A stretch of 64,000 bases of DNA from Actinocorallia sp. API 0066 (GTDB lineage Bacteria; Actinomycetota; Actinomycetes; Streptosporangiales; Streptosporangiaceae). The stretch's first letter is position 1; the number at the start of each line of letters is the position of its first letter. The DNA lies in the NCBI RefSeq assembly GCF_020991275.1, contig NZ_JAJLQY010000003.1, forward strand, positions 186,001 through 250,000, written 5' to 3'. The notes beneath the pieces are model-generated. The model was not told the DNA's origin. It did no database searches and saw only the letters and a list, made by a program, of their open reading frames with translations. The position numbers and the translations under genes are program-made. Positions 42,958 to 51,614 of this stretch are shown here, one piece after another.

Positions 42958-43324
42958 CGGTCCCTCTCCGTCCGTCCGCCTCGCGGCCCACCGCCTGGAC
43001 GGCTCTCCACCAGGCCACAACCAAGACATCGCCAAATCCGTGGCGACTAAAGCAACTCTAGTTGCTCAGTCAAGGCGCACCGCCCGGCGTTCGCCGACGC
43101 CGAGACCACGGGCCGCGAGAAGATCACGGCCATCCCGTGAACACCGACAGCTTCGGGCTCCCCCGCTGACGGCACCGGGATCACGCGAGTCCACACTCGG
43201 TGCGTTCGCTTGTGGCGCCGACGGGATGCGGCGCTTGTCGGGGCGTTGACAGAGGCTCGGGGGGCGTGTCATGGTTCGTACGGTGTAAGCGGGTTTTGGG
43301 GCGTACGCAGCGGGAGGGCGGGGA
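42958..43324. other. Divergent intergenic region with dyad and weak promoter
   Basis: This 367-base stretch separates the unknown protein gene from the small ORF and MFS gene. AGCAACT (43051-43057) and AGTTGCT (43060-43066) form a perfect dyad with a two-base centre, flanked by GACT/AGTC. TCACGG/CCGTGA (43124-43129 and 43135-43140) could form a hairpin. A -35 box TTGACA (43246-43251) stands 18 bases before a poor -10 (CATGGT), facing the MFS gene. I see no convincing protein gene in it. Confidence 0.5.
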
Positions 43325-43417
43325 ATGAGGACCTGGGACGTTGCCACGGGGGCGGTCGGGGATGCCGCGCGTAAGGCCGAGGTGGAGGCCGTCGTCGCCA
43401 CCGAGTCCGACGCCTGA
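43325..43417 (+). CDS. Small ORF (30 residues) translationally coupled to the MFS exporter
   Basis: MRTWDVATGAVGDAARKAEV followed by EAVVATESDA is encoded behind a strong ribosome-binding site (GGGAGGGCGGGGA). The stop TGA (43415-43417) is two bases before the GTG of the MFS gene, which has no Shine-Dalgarno of its own. Translation of the exporter therefore probably depends on ribosomes finishing this ORF. I recognise no family; it could be a leader peptide or a small protein. Confidence 0.5.
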   Translation: MRTWDVATGAVGDAARKAEVEAVVATESDA

Positions 43418-43419
43418 CG

Positions 43420-44904
43420 GTGCCGCGACGGCGGCCGGACGGGCCGCGCACCTGGCACGTCGTCGGGACGGTCAGCCTGGGCACGGTCATGCTCCTGCTG
43501 AGCGGCTCGGCGCTGAACCTCGCCCTCCCCCTGCTCGCCGAGCACTACCGGGCGGGATCCGTCGCGACGACGTGGATCGTGCTCGGCTTCACCCTCACCC
43601 AGACCTCACTCCTCGTGGTCAGCGGCCGTGTCGCCGACCGGTTCGACCGGCGGCTCGTCTACCTCGTCGGCATCGCCCTGTTCGTCGCGACGAGCCTCGG
43701 CGCGGGCTGGGCCGGGTCGATGGGCCTGCTCATCGGGCTGCGCGTGCTCCAGGGCGTCGCCGCCGCGCTGGTCATGGCGAACGGGACGGCGCTGATCGCC
43801 GCGGCCGTCCCGCCGGAGCGGCTCAGCCAGAGCATGGGCGTCTACCTGGGGATCATGGCGGCCGCGCCGCTGCTGGGGCCCTCGCTCGGCGGGTATCTCG
43901 CGGAGAACGTCGGCTGGCAGTGGGTGTTCTGGCTGAACGTGCCCGTCGGGCTCGCGGCTCTCCTCTGGGGGGCGCTGGTCCTGCCGCGCGTGAAGGGGGC
44001 GCGCCGGGATCCGGTCGACCTGCCGGGCGCTGCCCTGCTGACCGGGTGGCTGGGGCTTCTCGTGCTGCTCGTCTCGCGCACCGCGTCCGGCGGCTTTGAG
44101 CCGGTGGACGGGCTCGTTCTGGCGCTGATGCTCCTGCTCCTTGCCGGTTTCGCGGCCCGTCAGCGGTTCGCCCGGGTGCCGCTGATCGATCCCGCGCTGT
44201 TCCGCGACCGCCCCTTCGTCTTCAACGGCGCTGCCTCGGCGCTGGGCGCGATGGGCTGGATCGGCGAGGTGTTCCTGATGGCGCTCTACTTCCAGAACGT
44301 CTACGGGCTGACGACGGCGCAGGCGGGGCTCGCCGTCCTGCCCGGACCGCTGATCGGGGTCGCCGCCGCGCCGCTGAGCGGGTTCCTCGGCCGACGGTTC
44401 GCGCCCGGACTCGTCGCCCGCTACGGGATCGCGACGGCGGCGGCCGGGCTCGCGCTGCTCGCGGCAGCCGTAGGACGGGACACGCCGTACGCGGTGCTCG
44501 CCGTCGGGATGGTCCTCGTCTCGGCGGGCAACGGCGTCTTCTACACGGCGAACACCACGGTGATCATGACGGGCGTCCCCGAGGAGCGGCTCGGGCTCGT
44601 CAACGGCGTGCGGCTGACGCTGCACAGCCTGGGCCTCGTGCTGGCTCCCGCGCTGTGCGCGGCGCTCGCCGCCTCGCGGCTGCCCGCGCCCGACCGTCAC
44701 CTCCTCTACGCGAGCGCCGCCCATCAGCCGGGCGCGGAGGCCGTGGACGCGCTGGTGGCCGGGTACCGGCTGGGGTTGTCGGCGCTCGCGGCCACGGCGA
44801 CGCTGGCCGTCGTCCTCACCGTCGCCGCGGCGCGCTCCGCGCCGGACCGGCGGGACCCGGCGCCCGCCGGGAAGGGCGTGCCGCAGAACACCGGGAGCTT
44901 ATGA
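43420..44904 (+). CDS. MFS drug exporter, DHA2 (14-helix) family
   Basis: The 494-residue protein is of the EmrB/QacA type. The first helix is VSLGTVMLLLSGSALNLALP; the MFS motif A follows as GRVADRFDRRLVYLVGIALF, and motif C-like GPSLGGYLAENVGWQWVFWL and NVPVGLAALL are typical of DHA2 exporters. Twelve to fourteen helices are seen. It exports hydrophobic drugs or metabolites by proton antiport in family terms. It begins at a GTG two bases after the small ORF stop, so coupled translation is likely. A tight inverted repeat follows at 44924. Confidence 0.92.
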   Translation: MPRRRPDGPRTWHVVGTVSLGTVMLLLSGSALNLALPLLAEHYRAGSVATTWIVLGFTLTQTSLLVVSGRVADRFDRRLVYLVGIALFVATSLGAGWAGSMGLLIGLRVLQGVAAALVMANGTALIAAAVPPERLSQSMGVYLGIMAAAPLLGPSLGGYLAENVGWQWVFWLNVPVGLAALLWGALVLPRVKGARRDPVDLPGAALLTGWLGLLVLLVSRTASGGFEPVDGLVLALMLLLLAGFAARQRFARVPLIDPALFRDRPFVFNGAASALGAMGWIGEVFLMALYFQNVYGLTTAQAGLAVLPGPLIGVAAAPLSGFLGRRFAPGLVARYGIATAAAGLALLAAAVGRDTPYAVLAVGMVLVSAGNGVFYTANTTVIMTGVPEERLGLVNGVRLTLHSLGLVLAPALCAALAASRLPAPDRHLLYASAAHQPGAEAVDALVAGYRLGLSALAATATLAVVLTVAAARSAPDRRDPAPAGKGVPQNTGSL

Positions 44905-44923
44905 CGTCCCGTCCGTGCTCCCC

Positions 44924-44941
44924 GCTGTTCCCTGGAACAGC
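44924..44941 (+). terminator. Tight inverted repeat after the MFS gene
   Basis: GCTGTTCC (44924-44931) and GGAACAGC (44934-44941) are exact complements. A hairpin with a CCTG loop and a seven-base stem is possible 20 bases after the stop codon. It may instead be an operator for the downstream gene. Confidence 0.45.
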
Positions 44942-45068
44942 ATCGCGCGGGATACTTCAATCGACGAACCATGACTTACCAGCCACACACCACCCGTCCG
45001 AATCGGACACGCACACGATGCCCGTCCCTCGTCGTGTTGAGGGACCCGGTCGAAGGTCGAGGGCGGAT

Positions 45069-45296
45069 ATGAAGGCGAACTGGTATTTGGAGGGCGCTCT
45101 CAGGGGCGCCGTTCCACGGGACGATCTTGTTGGGTTGGCGTTCGATGTCGCCGCCTCCCAGGAAGCCGCGGCGGGCCATGCGCTTCGGGTCATCGGGGCG
45201 GACGGCGAATGGTACGCCATGACCTTGGATCATGATCCCGACCGGGTCAATCTTATTCTCGAAGCCGGAAAGATCGTCTGGGCCGGTATGTGTTAG
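45069..45296 (+). CDS. Small protein resembling peptidase inhibitor I78
   Basis: The 75-residue product ends in ALRVIGADGEWYAMTLDHDP, then DRVNLILEAGKIVWAGMC. The order RVIG, TMD-like, DR(L/V)N, (I/V)xxxxC is that of the I78 inhibitor family (which typically ends in DRLNVEVD...IxRVRCG), and the size agrees with it. There is no signal peptide at the chosen start, unlike secreted I78 proteins; an in-frame ATG at 45018 extends it by 17 mostly basic residues. GAGGGCGG precedes the chosen ATG. A hairpin GTCCCTC/GAGGGAC (45024-45045) lies just upstream. Confidence 0.55.
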   Translation: MKANWYLEGALRGAVPRDDLVGLAFDVAASQEAAAGHALRVIGADGEWYAMTLDHDPDRVNLILEAGKIVWAGMC

Positions 45297-45532
45297 AGCC
45301 GACCCGACCGCTCGCGGGCCTGGAGATTGACGGTGGCACCTCGGCCTCGTGGCGGGCCGGTGAACGACCACAGAATATGTCGGGTGACCCATGTGGCCGC
45401 ATGCGGACGAGCGGCGTGCGAATGGGGCGGACGGGGGCTGAAACCGTTGTCGGGAATGCTCGGCGGAAGGGCGGAAAGCGCGTGTAGCATTCGGGCAGTT
45501 CGGGTGTGTTGGGCTTTCGGTTCTGTGAGGAC

Positions 45533-46987
45533 ATGTTGGCCAATCTCAGTACCACCGCACTGCCTCGGTTTCCGGCCTGGCTCGTGACACGTGACCTGTC
45601 CTACTCGGTGAACGTCGACGAGCGGTTGCGGGAGTTCGTGCTCACCACGGTCATGGAGAGCGGGACCCGGGCCGTCTGCCCGTCCTACGGGGTCGATCTC
45701 GCACCGGTCGTCCGGCACGCCGCCCGCGCTCGGGAGCGGCGGCGTAAGCAGGACGTCCTTCTTAACGTCGCACGCGGCCTCATCGTGGCGGGCGCGGCCG
45801 TGGCCTGGCTGTCCGCGTCGATCGCCGTCGCCATAGGCGGGGTCGTGGTGGCGGCGGGCCTCGCCTGGGCGGCGGTCACCCGACGCGTGTACGGGGACCT
45901 GACGGCGGCGGTCGAGGTCGGCCGCGACGGCGTCGACGTGCCCGTCCCGCCGCTGGACGCCCCGGACGAGCGGCGGCTCGCGGAGGTCGGCAAGGCCCAG
46001 GTCGTGATCTACTCGCAGGGCGAGAACGACCCTTTCATCGGGAGCGGTCGGCGGATGCACAGCTTCCAGTTGCATCCGATCGACCTCACCCGTCCGGGCC
46101 TCGACGACAACGGCGACCCCAAGCCGCTCCTTCCGTTCACCGCAGCGGACCTGCACGCCTATCTCGCCTGGAATCTCCCGGCGAAGGGGCCGACGGGGGT
46201 CACCGCGCGCGACCGGCTCTACGTGCGCGGCGACTACGTCCATCTTGTTCCCGGTCTGCTCCCCGACCGGAAAAAGGCGCCGAGCACCACGGTCCCGCCC
46301 GACCTGCTCCAGGCCGGTCTTCTCGACCCGACGGAGGTCGCCCGGACGTTCCTGTGCGTCGAACATTCGATGCGGGGCGGCGACATCGTGGTGTGCATGT
46401 ACGTGCGGGCGTGGATCGACAAGGACCTCCTGTCCATCGAACGGCTCGTGTATCTGCTGCCACCGCTAAGGCCCCGTTTCCGCGTCGACCGGGAACAGGT
46501 CTCCGCCGGGCGTCCGGGTGCCGTCGCGAACGCGGTCGGGGAGGGTTTCCGGTGTTTCCTGGGCGCCCTCGCCTTCGTCGACACGGATTACACGATGACG
46601 TCGAAGGAACGCCGGGACAACGAGGCCGAGAAGGCGAAGGCGGCGCGCGCGATCAGGGCCGGATTCGAGAACGACTACGGGTCGCGGGTCAGCCTGCGCG
46701 AGGCCGTCGCGTCGTACGACACGTCCGAGTTCAACGAGCAGTCCGACGTCGACGACAGCACCAGGCGTCTCCAGATCGCCTTTCTCGGGCTTGTCGAGGA
46801 GTTCCTCGACGACCACGGGGTGGAGCTCAGCAAGTTCCGCGACCAGGTGAAGGTCATCAACAACTACACGATCGACACCGTCCAAGGCGGCAACGTTGTT
46901 GTCGGGGGCGAAAGCCACATCATCACGGGGCACGGCCAGATCAACACACCCCAGCAGCAGGACCAGCAGAACCCGCAGAAGGAGTGA
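45533..46987 (+). CDS. Two-helix membrane protein with a C-terminal Gly/His motif (possible signalling tail)
   Basis: The 484-residue protein has two adjacent membrane helices at about 76-97 and 99-115, a large soluble domain (about 140-430) I do not recognise, and a low-complexity tail. The tail holds NNYTIDTVQGGNVVVGG followed by ESHIITGHGQIN and ends in a Gln/Asn-rich stretch. The segment GGESHIITGHGQI (458-470) is mirrored at the N-terminus of the next protein (GGTGHILSGDGRV). The pair is separated by two bases. The start could also be the GTG at 45506. Family unknown; the layout recalls actinobacterial conflict/signalling proteins that meet through short amyloid-like motifs. Confidence 0.75.
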   Translation: MLANLSTTALPRFPAWLVTRDLSYSVNVDERLREFVLTTVMESGTRAVCPSYGVDLAPVVRHAARARERRRKQDVLLNVARGLIVAGAAVAWLSASIAVAIGGVVVAAGLAWAAVTRRVYGDLTAAVEVGRDGVDVPVPPLDAPDERRLAEVGKAQVVIYSQGENDPFIGSGRRMHSFQLHPIDLTRPGLDDNGDPKPLLPFTAADLHAYLAWNLPAKGPTGVTARDRLYVRGDYVHLVPGLLPDRKKAPSTTVPPDLLQAGLLDPTEVARTFLCVEHSMRGGDIVVCMYVRAWIDKDLLSIERLVYLLPPLRPRFRVDREQVSAGRPGAVANAVGEGFRCFLGALAFVDTDYTMTSKERRDNEAEKAKAARAIRAGFENDYGSRVSLREAVASYDTSEFNEQSDVDDSTRRLQIAFLGLVEEFLDDHGVELSKFRDQVKVINNYTIDTVQGGNVVVGGESHIITGHGQINTPQQQDQQNPQKE

Positions 46988-46989
46988 CG

Positions 46990-47319
46990 ATGGGCGACCA
47001 CATCGAGATCGGCAAGCTGAACGCGATCAACAGCGCGGTCGGCGGCACCGGCCACATCCTCTCCGGCGACGGACGCGTGGAGGCCGCCGCTGCCGACACG
47101 GAACTGACCCGGCGGCTCACGGAGCTGAGCCTTGCCCTGATCGCCGAACTCGAACGGCGCTCACCGGACGACGTCGCCGAGGCCGAGGAGTCGCACCGCG
47201 AACTCGTCGAGGGCAGGCCGGGCAGGCTCCAGGTCCTCGTGAAGCGCCTCGCCCTCGGCGGCACCGCCTTCACCAGCATCGCCGAGATCCGTTCCGCACT
47301 CGAACAACTCGGCTTCTGA
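46990..47319 (+). CDS. Small helical protein with N-terminal Gly/His motif, partner of the preceding membrane protein
   Basis: This 109-residue protein has an N-terminal 30 residues MGDHIEIGKLNAINSAVGG, then TGHILSGDGRVE, which resembles the tail of the previous protein. The rest (36-109) is helical: ELTRRLTELSLALIAELERR and LQVLVKRLALGGTAFTSIAE, similar in style to C-terminal helical domains found in actinobacterial nucleotide-regulated conflict proteins. The start is two bases after the upstream stop, so stoichiometric production is expected. I cannot assign a family; a pairing with the membrane protein by the shared motif is the working idea. Confidence 0.65.
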   Translation: MGDHIEIGKLNAINSAVGGTGHILSGDGRVEAAAADTELTRRLTELSLALIAELERRSPDDVAEAEESHRELVEGRPGRLQVLVKRLALGGTAFTSIAEIRSALEQLGF

Positions 47320-47437
47320 CCGCGCGCACACCCATGTCCGCGACCGCGTCGGGCGCAGGACGCCCTCGGCCACCCGAACCCCGCCGCCCGGCGCCAGAAG
47401 GGCGGGACGGGGATCGGAGCGAGAGCGCTGGCGGCGG

Positions 47438-48388
47438 TCAGAGGGAGGTGAGGAAGCGGGTGATGGCGGTGTGCATCTGGTCGAGGCCCGGCTGTTCCAG
47501 CGGGTAGTGGCCCGCGTTGTCCAGCAGGGCGGTGGTGACGGGGACCTTGGTGACGCGCCTGAGGAACGGCTCGCTCAGGTGGAGCGGGGTCCAGTGGTCC
47601 TCGGCGGGCTGGGTGAGCAGGATCGGGCAGGCGGTGAACTCCTCCGGCTCGACGGCAGGCACGTAACTCATGTAGGAGTCGAGGAAGGAGACGGTGACGC
47701 TGTTGGCCGCCGAGGTCCGGTCGGTGCGGAAGACGCGCATCGCCTCGGGGTCGTTGGCCAGCGCCGACATCTTCGAGACCCAGCGCATCGGGACGCGCAG
47801 ACGTCCCAGCGGTGTTCTCGCGGCGAGCCGGTTCACCGGGGCGCCCACGGCGCCGACCAGCGGGTTGATGGCGGTCTCCTTGCGGACCCGAGGGTCGCGC
47901 TGGTCGAGGAAACACATGCCGATGATCCCGGCGAGCGAGCCCCGCGGGGCGCGGGCGGCGGTGTGGTAAGCGACCATGCCGCCCGCGCTGAGCCCGTACA
48001 TCACGGTGGGACGGGGGTCGCGGGCCTGCTCGACGGCGAGGAAGTCGGTGGTGAGGTCGATCCAGTCGTCGTAGGTGGGGTTGCTGCCCGGCGCGACGCG
48101 GGTCAGGCCGTAGCCGAGGTTGTCCAGCGCGACGACGTCGTACCCCTGACGGGCCAGCGGGGCGCCGACGATCAGCGACATCTGGCGGCCGTTGGTGCCG
48201 ACCCCGTGGTGCAGGATCACCCTGAGCGGGGCGTCCGGGTTGCGGTAACGGTCGAGGTGGACCTGGTGGCCGCGCCAGTTCCAGAACTCCTCCGCCGGGG
48301 CCGTCTCGTCGGTGAGCCGGTACGCGGCGGGAAGGCGCTGCTGGAGCCTGCGCCAGGTGTCCTGGTCGCGGTAGGTGCTCGGTGCCAT
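47438..48388 (-). CDS. Alpha/beta hydrolase
   Basis: This is a 316-residue serine hydrolase: oxyanion region LRVILHHGVGTNGRQM, nucleophile elbow VMYGLSAGGMVAYH (Ser within GLSAG, near residue 135), acid in the LLTQPAEDHWTPLH region, and the His in LLDNAGHYPLEQP. No signal peptide. AGGAG precedes the ATG. It lies 13 bases downstream of a TetR gene on the same strand, probably one operon with the regulator first. Substrate unknown. Confidence 0.9.
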   Translation of the reverse strand: MAPSTYRDQDTWRRLQQRLPAAYRLTDETAPAEEFWNWRGHQVHLDRYRNPDAPLRVILHHGVGTNGRQMSLIVGAPLARQGYDVVALDNLGYGLTRVAPGSNPTYDDWIDLTTDFLAVEQARDPRPTVMYGLSAGGMVAYHTAARAPRGSLAGIIGMCFLDQRDPRVRKETAINPLVGAVGAPVNRLAARTPLGRLRVPMRWVSKMSALANDPEAMRVFRTDRTSAANSVTVSFLDSYMSYVPAVEPEEFTACPILLTQPAEDHWTPLHLSEPFLRRVTKVPVTTALLDNAGHYPLEQPGLDQMHTAITRFLTSL

Positions 48389-48401
48389 GGGTTTCTCCTG
48401 A

Positions 48402-49025
48402 TCAGTGGGATGCGTTGAGGTCGGTGAGACGGTCGGCGGTCGCCTTGACGAGGACCACCGCGTGGTCCACGAGTTCGTCCCGACCCAGGGTGAGGCCGCC
48501 GTCGATCCAGGCGGCGAACAGTTCGTTCACCGCGGCGACGAGCCCTGTCGCGAGGACCCTCGGCTGGAACGGGCTGTCCGGAGCGGGCTGCGGGAAGGCG
48601 GTGGCGAGCAGCCCCGCGAACGCCCGCAGCCCGCGCTGCCTGGACGCCTGCGACAGCGGGCCCGCCCCGACGACCTCCACGAGCTTGACGCGCGCCTTGA
48701 GCGGTTCGGCCTCCAGGAACCGCGCCATCTCCACGAGCGCGTGCCGGATCTGGACGATCGGCGGGGCGTCCAGTTCCAGGCTCCGGGCGGCGGCGAAGAA
48801 CATCTCCGCGTGGATCTCGTCGTGGACGGCGGCGAGCAGCGCGTCGAGGCTGGCGAAGCTCTCCGCGAAGTACCGCTCGTTCAGCCCCGACTCGCGCAGC
48901 ACGGCCCGCACGGACGTCGCCGCGTACCCCTGGCCGCCGAACAGCCGCAGCCCCGCGTCCAGCAGCTGCCGCCGCCGTTCCGCCCGGCGCTGCTCCGCCG
49001 TCAGCCCGCGATAGTCCTTCACCGC
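48402..49025 (-). CDS. TetR family transcriptional regulator
   Basis: The protein has 207 residues from a GTG behind AAGGATGG; in-frame ATGs farther upstream (49076, 49094) would add residues not typical of the family. Helix-turn-helix at about 12-60: RRQLLDAGLRLFGGQGYAAT, then VRAVLRESGLNERYFAESFA. A perfect 8-bp inverted repeat with 14-base spacer lies 61 bases upstream (49086-49115). It precedes the alpha/beta hydrolase gene in the same orientation. Confidence 0.88.
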   Translation of the reverse strand, partial: AVKDYRGLTAEQRRAERRRQLLDAGLRLFGGQGYAATSVRAVLRESGLNERYFAESFASLDALLAAVHDEIHAEMFFAAARSLELDAPPIVQIRHALVEMARFLEAEPLKARVKLVEVVGAGPLSQASRQRGLRAFAGLLATAFPQPAPDSPFQPRVLATGLVAAVNELFAAWIDGGLTLGRDELVDHAVVLVKATADRLTDLNASH

Positions 49026-49085
49026 CCCATCCCATCCTTCTGGTGCCAACCGATGCCAGAAGTCTATACACGACATCGGTATGGT

Positions 49086-49115
49086 TGACACCAAGAGCGA
49101 ATCAATCTGGTGTCA
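49086..49115. promoter_or_regulatory. Inverted repeat TGACACCA-N14-TGGTGTCA, candidate TetR operator
   Basis: TGACACCA (49086-49093) and TGGTGTCA (49108-49115) are exact complements. It lies between the TetR gene (minus) and the end of the SDR gene (also minus), upstream of the TetR start. Confidence 0.68.
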
Positions 49116-49164
49116 TCAGATACCAGATGATCGCCAACCGAGCCTCCCGCATCCGGAGATCACC

Positions 49165-50034
49165 TCACGCCCCGTCCGCTTCCACAAGGTCGGCGGTCCG
49201 GTACCACACGATCCGCTGGAAGGAGCGATCGAGCCGCGCCCGCGTCACCGGGAGGCGGGACGCGCCGGGCGTCGTGCTGTAGAACCGGCCCGTCCGTCCG
49301 GCGAAACCCGGCTCGACGGCCAACCGCACGGCGAGGCGCGCGCCCTGCTCCGGCGTGTTGACCAGCGGGGTCCGCGCCGCGATCCGCGTCACCCGGGCCA
49401 GCCGCGGCACCTCGCGCAGGAAGCTGGACGCGACGAGCCCAGGGCACATCGCGTTGGCGGTCACTTCGTCCTTCGCCATCTGGATCGCCAACTCCTGGGC
49501 GAAGAGGATGTTGTAGAGCTTCGTGCGCCCATAGGCGCGGTTGGCGGCCACCAGCCCGGCGTAGCGCCCGGGTTCGGCGAGCCGGTGCACGTCCACGTCG
49601 TCGGCGAGGCGGTGCGCCTCGGAGGCCACCATGACCACCCGGCCCCGGGCCTCCTTCAGCGGGTCCAGGAGGAGCCGCGTCAGCAGGAACGGGCCGAGGT
49701 GGTTCGTGGCCACCATCCTGTCGAACCCGTCGACCGTGATCCGCGGGCTCGTGTCCTGGATCCCCGCGTTGTTCACCAGCACGTCCACGGCCCGGAACCG
49801 GGTGCGCAGCTCGTCGGCGACGCGCCGGACGTCGGCCATCACCGACAGGTCGGCGAAGAAGGGCTCCACGGACGCGCCGGGCACGGTCCTGCCGAACTCC
49901 GCGAGGACGTCCTCGGTCTTGCGGGGGTCGCGGCAGACGATCGCGACGCGGTGACCCCGCTTCGCCAGCGCGCGGGCGATCTCCTTGCCGATCCCGGCGG
50001 ACGCGCCGGTCACGACGCTGACCTTCTCGCTCAT
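49165..50034 (-). CDS. Short-chain dehydrogenase/reductase
   Basis: This 289-residue SDR has the NAD(P) motif VVTGASAGIGKEIA (TGxxxGIG) at residues 8-16, NNAG near 90 and the catalytic YGRTK near 167 with the preceding Ser region MVASEAHR. It is retinol-dehydrogenase-like. It is the last gene of a four-gene operon and overlaps the monooxygenase gene by four bases. Interconversion of a secondary alcohol and ketone would supply the substrate for the BVMO. Confidence 0.93.
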   Translation of the reverse strand: MSEKVSVVTGASAGIGKEIARALAKRGHRVAIVCRDPRKTEDVLAEFGRTVPGASVEPFFADLSVMADVRRVADELRTRFRAVDVLVNNAGIQDTSPRITVDGFDRMVATNHLGPFLLTRLLLDPLKEARGRVVMVASEAHRLADDVDVHRLAEPGRYAGLVAANRAYGRTKLYNILFAQELAIQMAKDEVTANAMCPGLVASSFLREVPRLARVTRIAARTPLVNTPEQGARLAVRLAVEPGFAGRTGRFYSTTPGASRLPVTRARLDRSFQRIVWYRTADLVEADGA

Positions 50035-51614
50035 GCGGCTCCCCCCGAGGTGCTGACGGGCGCCGTCTTCCGGTCGGCGGGCACGGGCACCGGCGCGTCG
50101 GCCCTCCCCACCGTGTAGGTGTAGTGGTCGAGGTTGAAGGTGCGGCTGGCCCACCAGAGTCGGGGGCCGGAGACCGGGCGGACGAACGGGGCGTCGCCGT
50201 GCCGGTCGAAGTAGTAGCTGTTGGCCTGGGCGCAACTGGGCTGGACGAACACCGTGTGCCTCATCTTCGCGCGCATGCTCCTCATGTAGGCGTCGTGCGG
50301 CCCTGCCTTGACGACGACGCGCACCGCGTGGCGCTTCTTCGCCTCGGTGACGCAGCGGACGATGTGCCTGCTCCCGGACTCGATGACGCTGAACCAGGAG
50401 GATCCGGCCACCGAGTACGGGCCGTTCATCAGCCAGAAGTTCGGGACGAGCGGCGTGGAGATGCCCTCGTAGTTCTGGTAGCGGTGCTCGTCCCAGTACC
50501 GGCCGAGCTCGACCCCGCCGAGCCCGTACACGGGGAAGGCGGGCACCGCGCCGAGCTTCATCACCGCGAACCCCGTCGCCAGGACCAGCGTGTCGATCTC
50601 GTGGAGGGTCTCGACGTCGGCGCCGGTCGCGGGGTCGGTGCTCCCGGTGACGATGCCCTTCTCGGTGATCCGCTGGATCGGGTCGGTGACGAGGGAGACG
50701 TCGGGCCGGTTGAACGTCGGCAGGTACGTGCTGGAGAAGGACGGCCGCTTGCAGCCGAACGCGTACCGGGGCGTCAGCTTCGCGCGCAGCTCCGGATCGG
50801 CGACCTGCCGTTCCAGGTGCCGCAGACAGACCCGCTCCATGAACCGCACCAGGAACGGAAGCCGGGTGTGGTGCACGACCCCGGCGGTCATGACGAACTC
50901 GGCGAAGGCGGTACTGACGAGCCGCACCGCGCTCTGGGTGGGCGGCACCCGGCGGAACAGCGCCCGCACCCCACGCGGAACCCTGCTGTTCGGCTTGGGA
51001 ATCACCCAGATCGGGGTGCGCTGGAACACCGACAGGTGCCGGGCGCGCGGGGCGATCTCGGGGATGACCTGGAGGCCGGACGCCCCGGTGCCGATCACCG
51101 CGACCCGTGCGCCGTCGAGCGGCACCGAGGCGTCCCAGCGGGCCGTGTGCACCGTCCGTCCCGCGAACGTCCCGACGCCCGGGATGTCCGGCGGCTTGGG
51201 CTGGTCCAGCGGGCCGACCGCGCCGACGAGGAACCGGCAGACGACGACGCCGTCCTCGGTGTGCACGTGCCAGACGTCGCCGTCCTCCTGGAACACGGCC
51301 TTGACGACCTTGGTGCGCAGCCGCAGGTGCGGACGCAGCCCGTACTTGTCCACGCAGTGCTCGGCGTACCGCTTGAGTTCGGCGCCCGGCGCGAACAGCC
51401 GGGACCACGACGGGTTGCTCTCGAACGAGTAGGAGTAGGTCGTCGTCGGGATGTCCACCGCGATGCCGGGATAGACGTTGTGGTGCCAGACGCCGCCGAT
51501 GCCGTCGGCGGCGTCCAGGACGACGAAGTCCCGGTGCCCCGCCTCGCGCAGTTTGATGGCGACGCCGATGCCGGAGAACCCGGCCCCGACGATCACGATC
51601 TCATGGTCGGTCAT
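50031..51614 (-). CDS. Baeyer-Villiger monooxygenase (flavin-containing)
   Basis: The 527-residue enzyme has two Rossmann motifs, VIVGAGFSGIGVAIKL at residue 7 and VAVIGTGASGLQVIPE near 170, bracketing the type I BVMO fingerprint FxGxxxHxxxW(D) as FAGRTVHTARWD near 150. FAD and NADPH are the cofactors; ketones are turned into esters or lactones. It is flanked by an SRPBCC protein (overlap ATGA) and an SDR (overlap ATGA), with an esterase earlier in the operon. The natural substrate is not known; neighbouring mce genes suggest an imported lipophilic ketone. Confidence 0.93.
   Translation of the reverse strand: MTDHEIVIVGAGFSGIGVAIKLREAGHRDFVVLDAADGIGGVWHHNVYPGIAVDIPTTTYSYSFESNPSWSRLFAPGAELKRYAEHCVDKYGLRPHLRLRTKVVKAVFQEDGDVWHVHTEDGVVVCRFLVGAVGPLDQPKPPDIPGVGTFAGRTVHTARWDASVPLDGARVAVIGTGASGLQVIPEIAPRARHLSVFQRTPIWVIPKPNSRVPRGVRALFRRVPPTQSAVRLVSTAFAEFVMTAGVVHHTRLPFLVRFMERVCLRHLERQVADPELRAKLTPRYAFGCKRPSFSSTYLPTFNRPDVSLVTDPIQRITEKGIVTGSTDPATGADVETLHEIDTLVLATGFAVMKLGAVPAFPVYGLGGVELGRYWDEHRYQNYEGISTPLVPNFWLMNGPYSVAGSSWFSVIESGSRHIVRCVTEAKKRHAVRVVVKAGPHDAYMRSMRAKMRHTVFVQPSCAQANSYYFDRHGDAPFVRPVSGPRLWWASRTFNLDHYTYTVGRADAPVPVPADRKTAPVSTSGGAA

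Noticed and set aside
43124-43140. TCACGG/CCGTGA hairpin as a terminator
   Set aside because: No gene ends nearby on either strand and the stem is short; left as part of the intergenic description.
43075-43140. Short coding remnant (AHRPAFADAETTGREKITAIP-like) before the MFS region
   Set aside because: I could not tie it to a family, it is only about 23 codons, and a frame of this size without stops is expected here.
45293-46366. Long minus-strand open frame over the 45.5-kb membrane protein gene
   Set aside because: The product is Arg/His-rich with no start signal; the plus-strand frame has membrane helices and a tightly coupled downstream gene.
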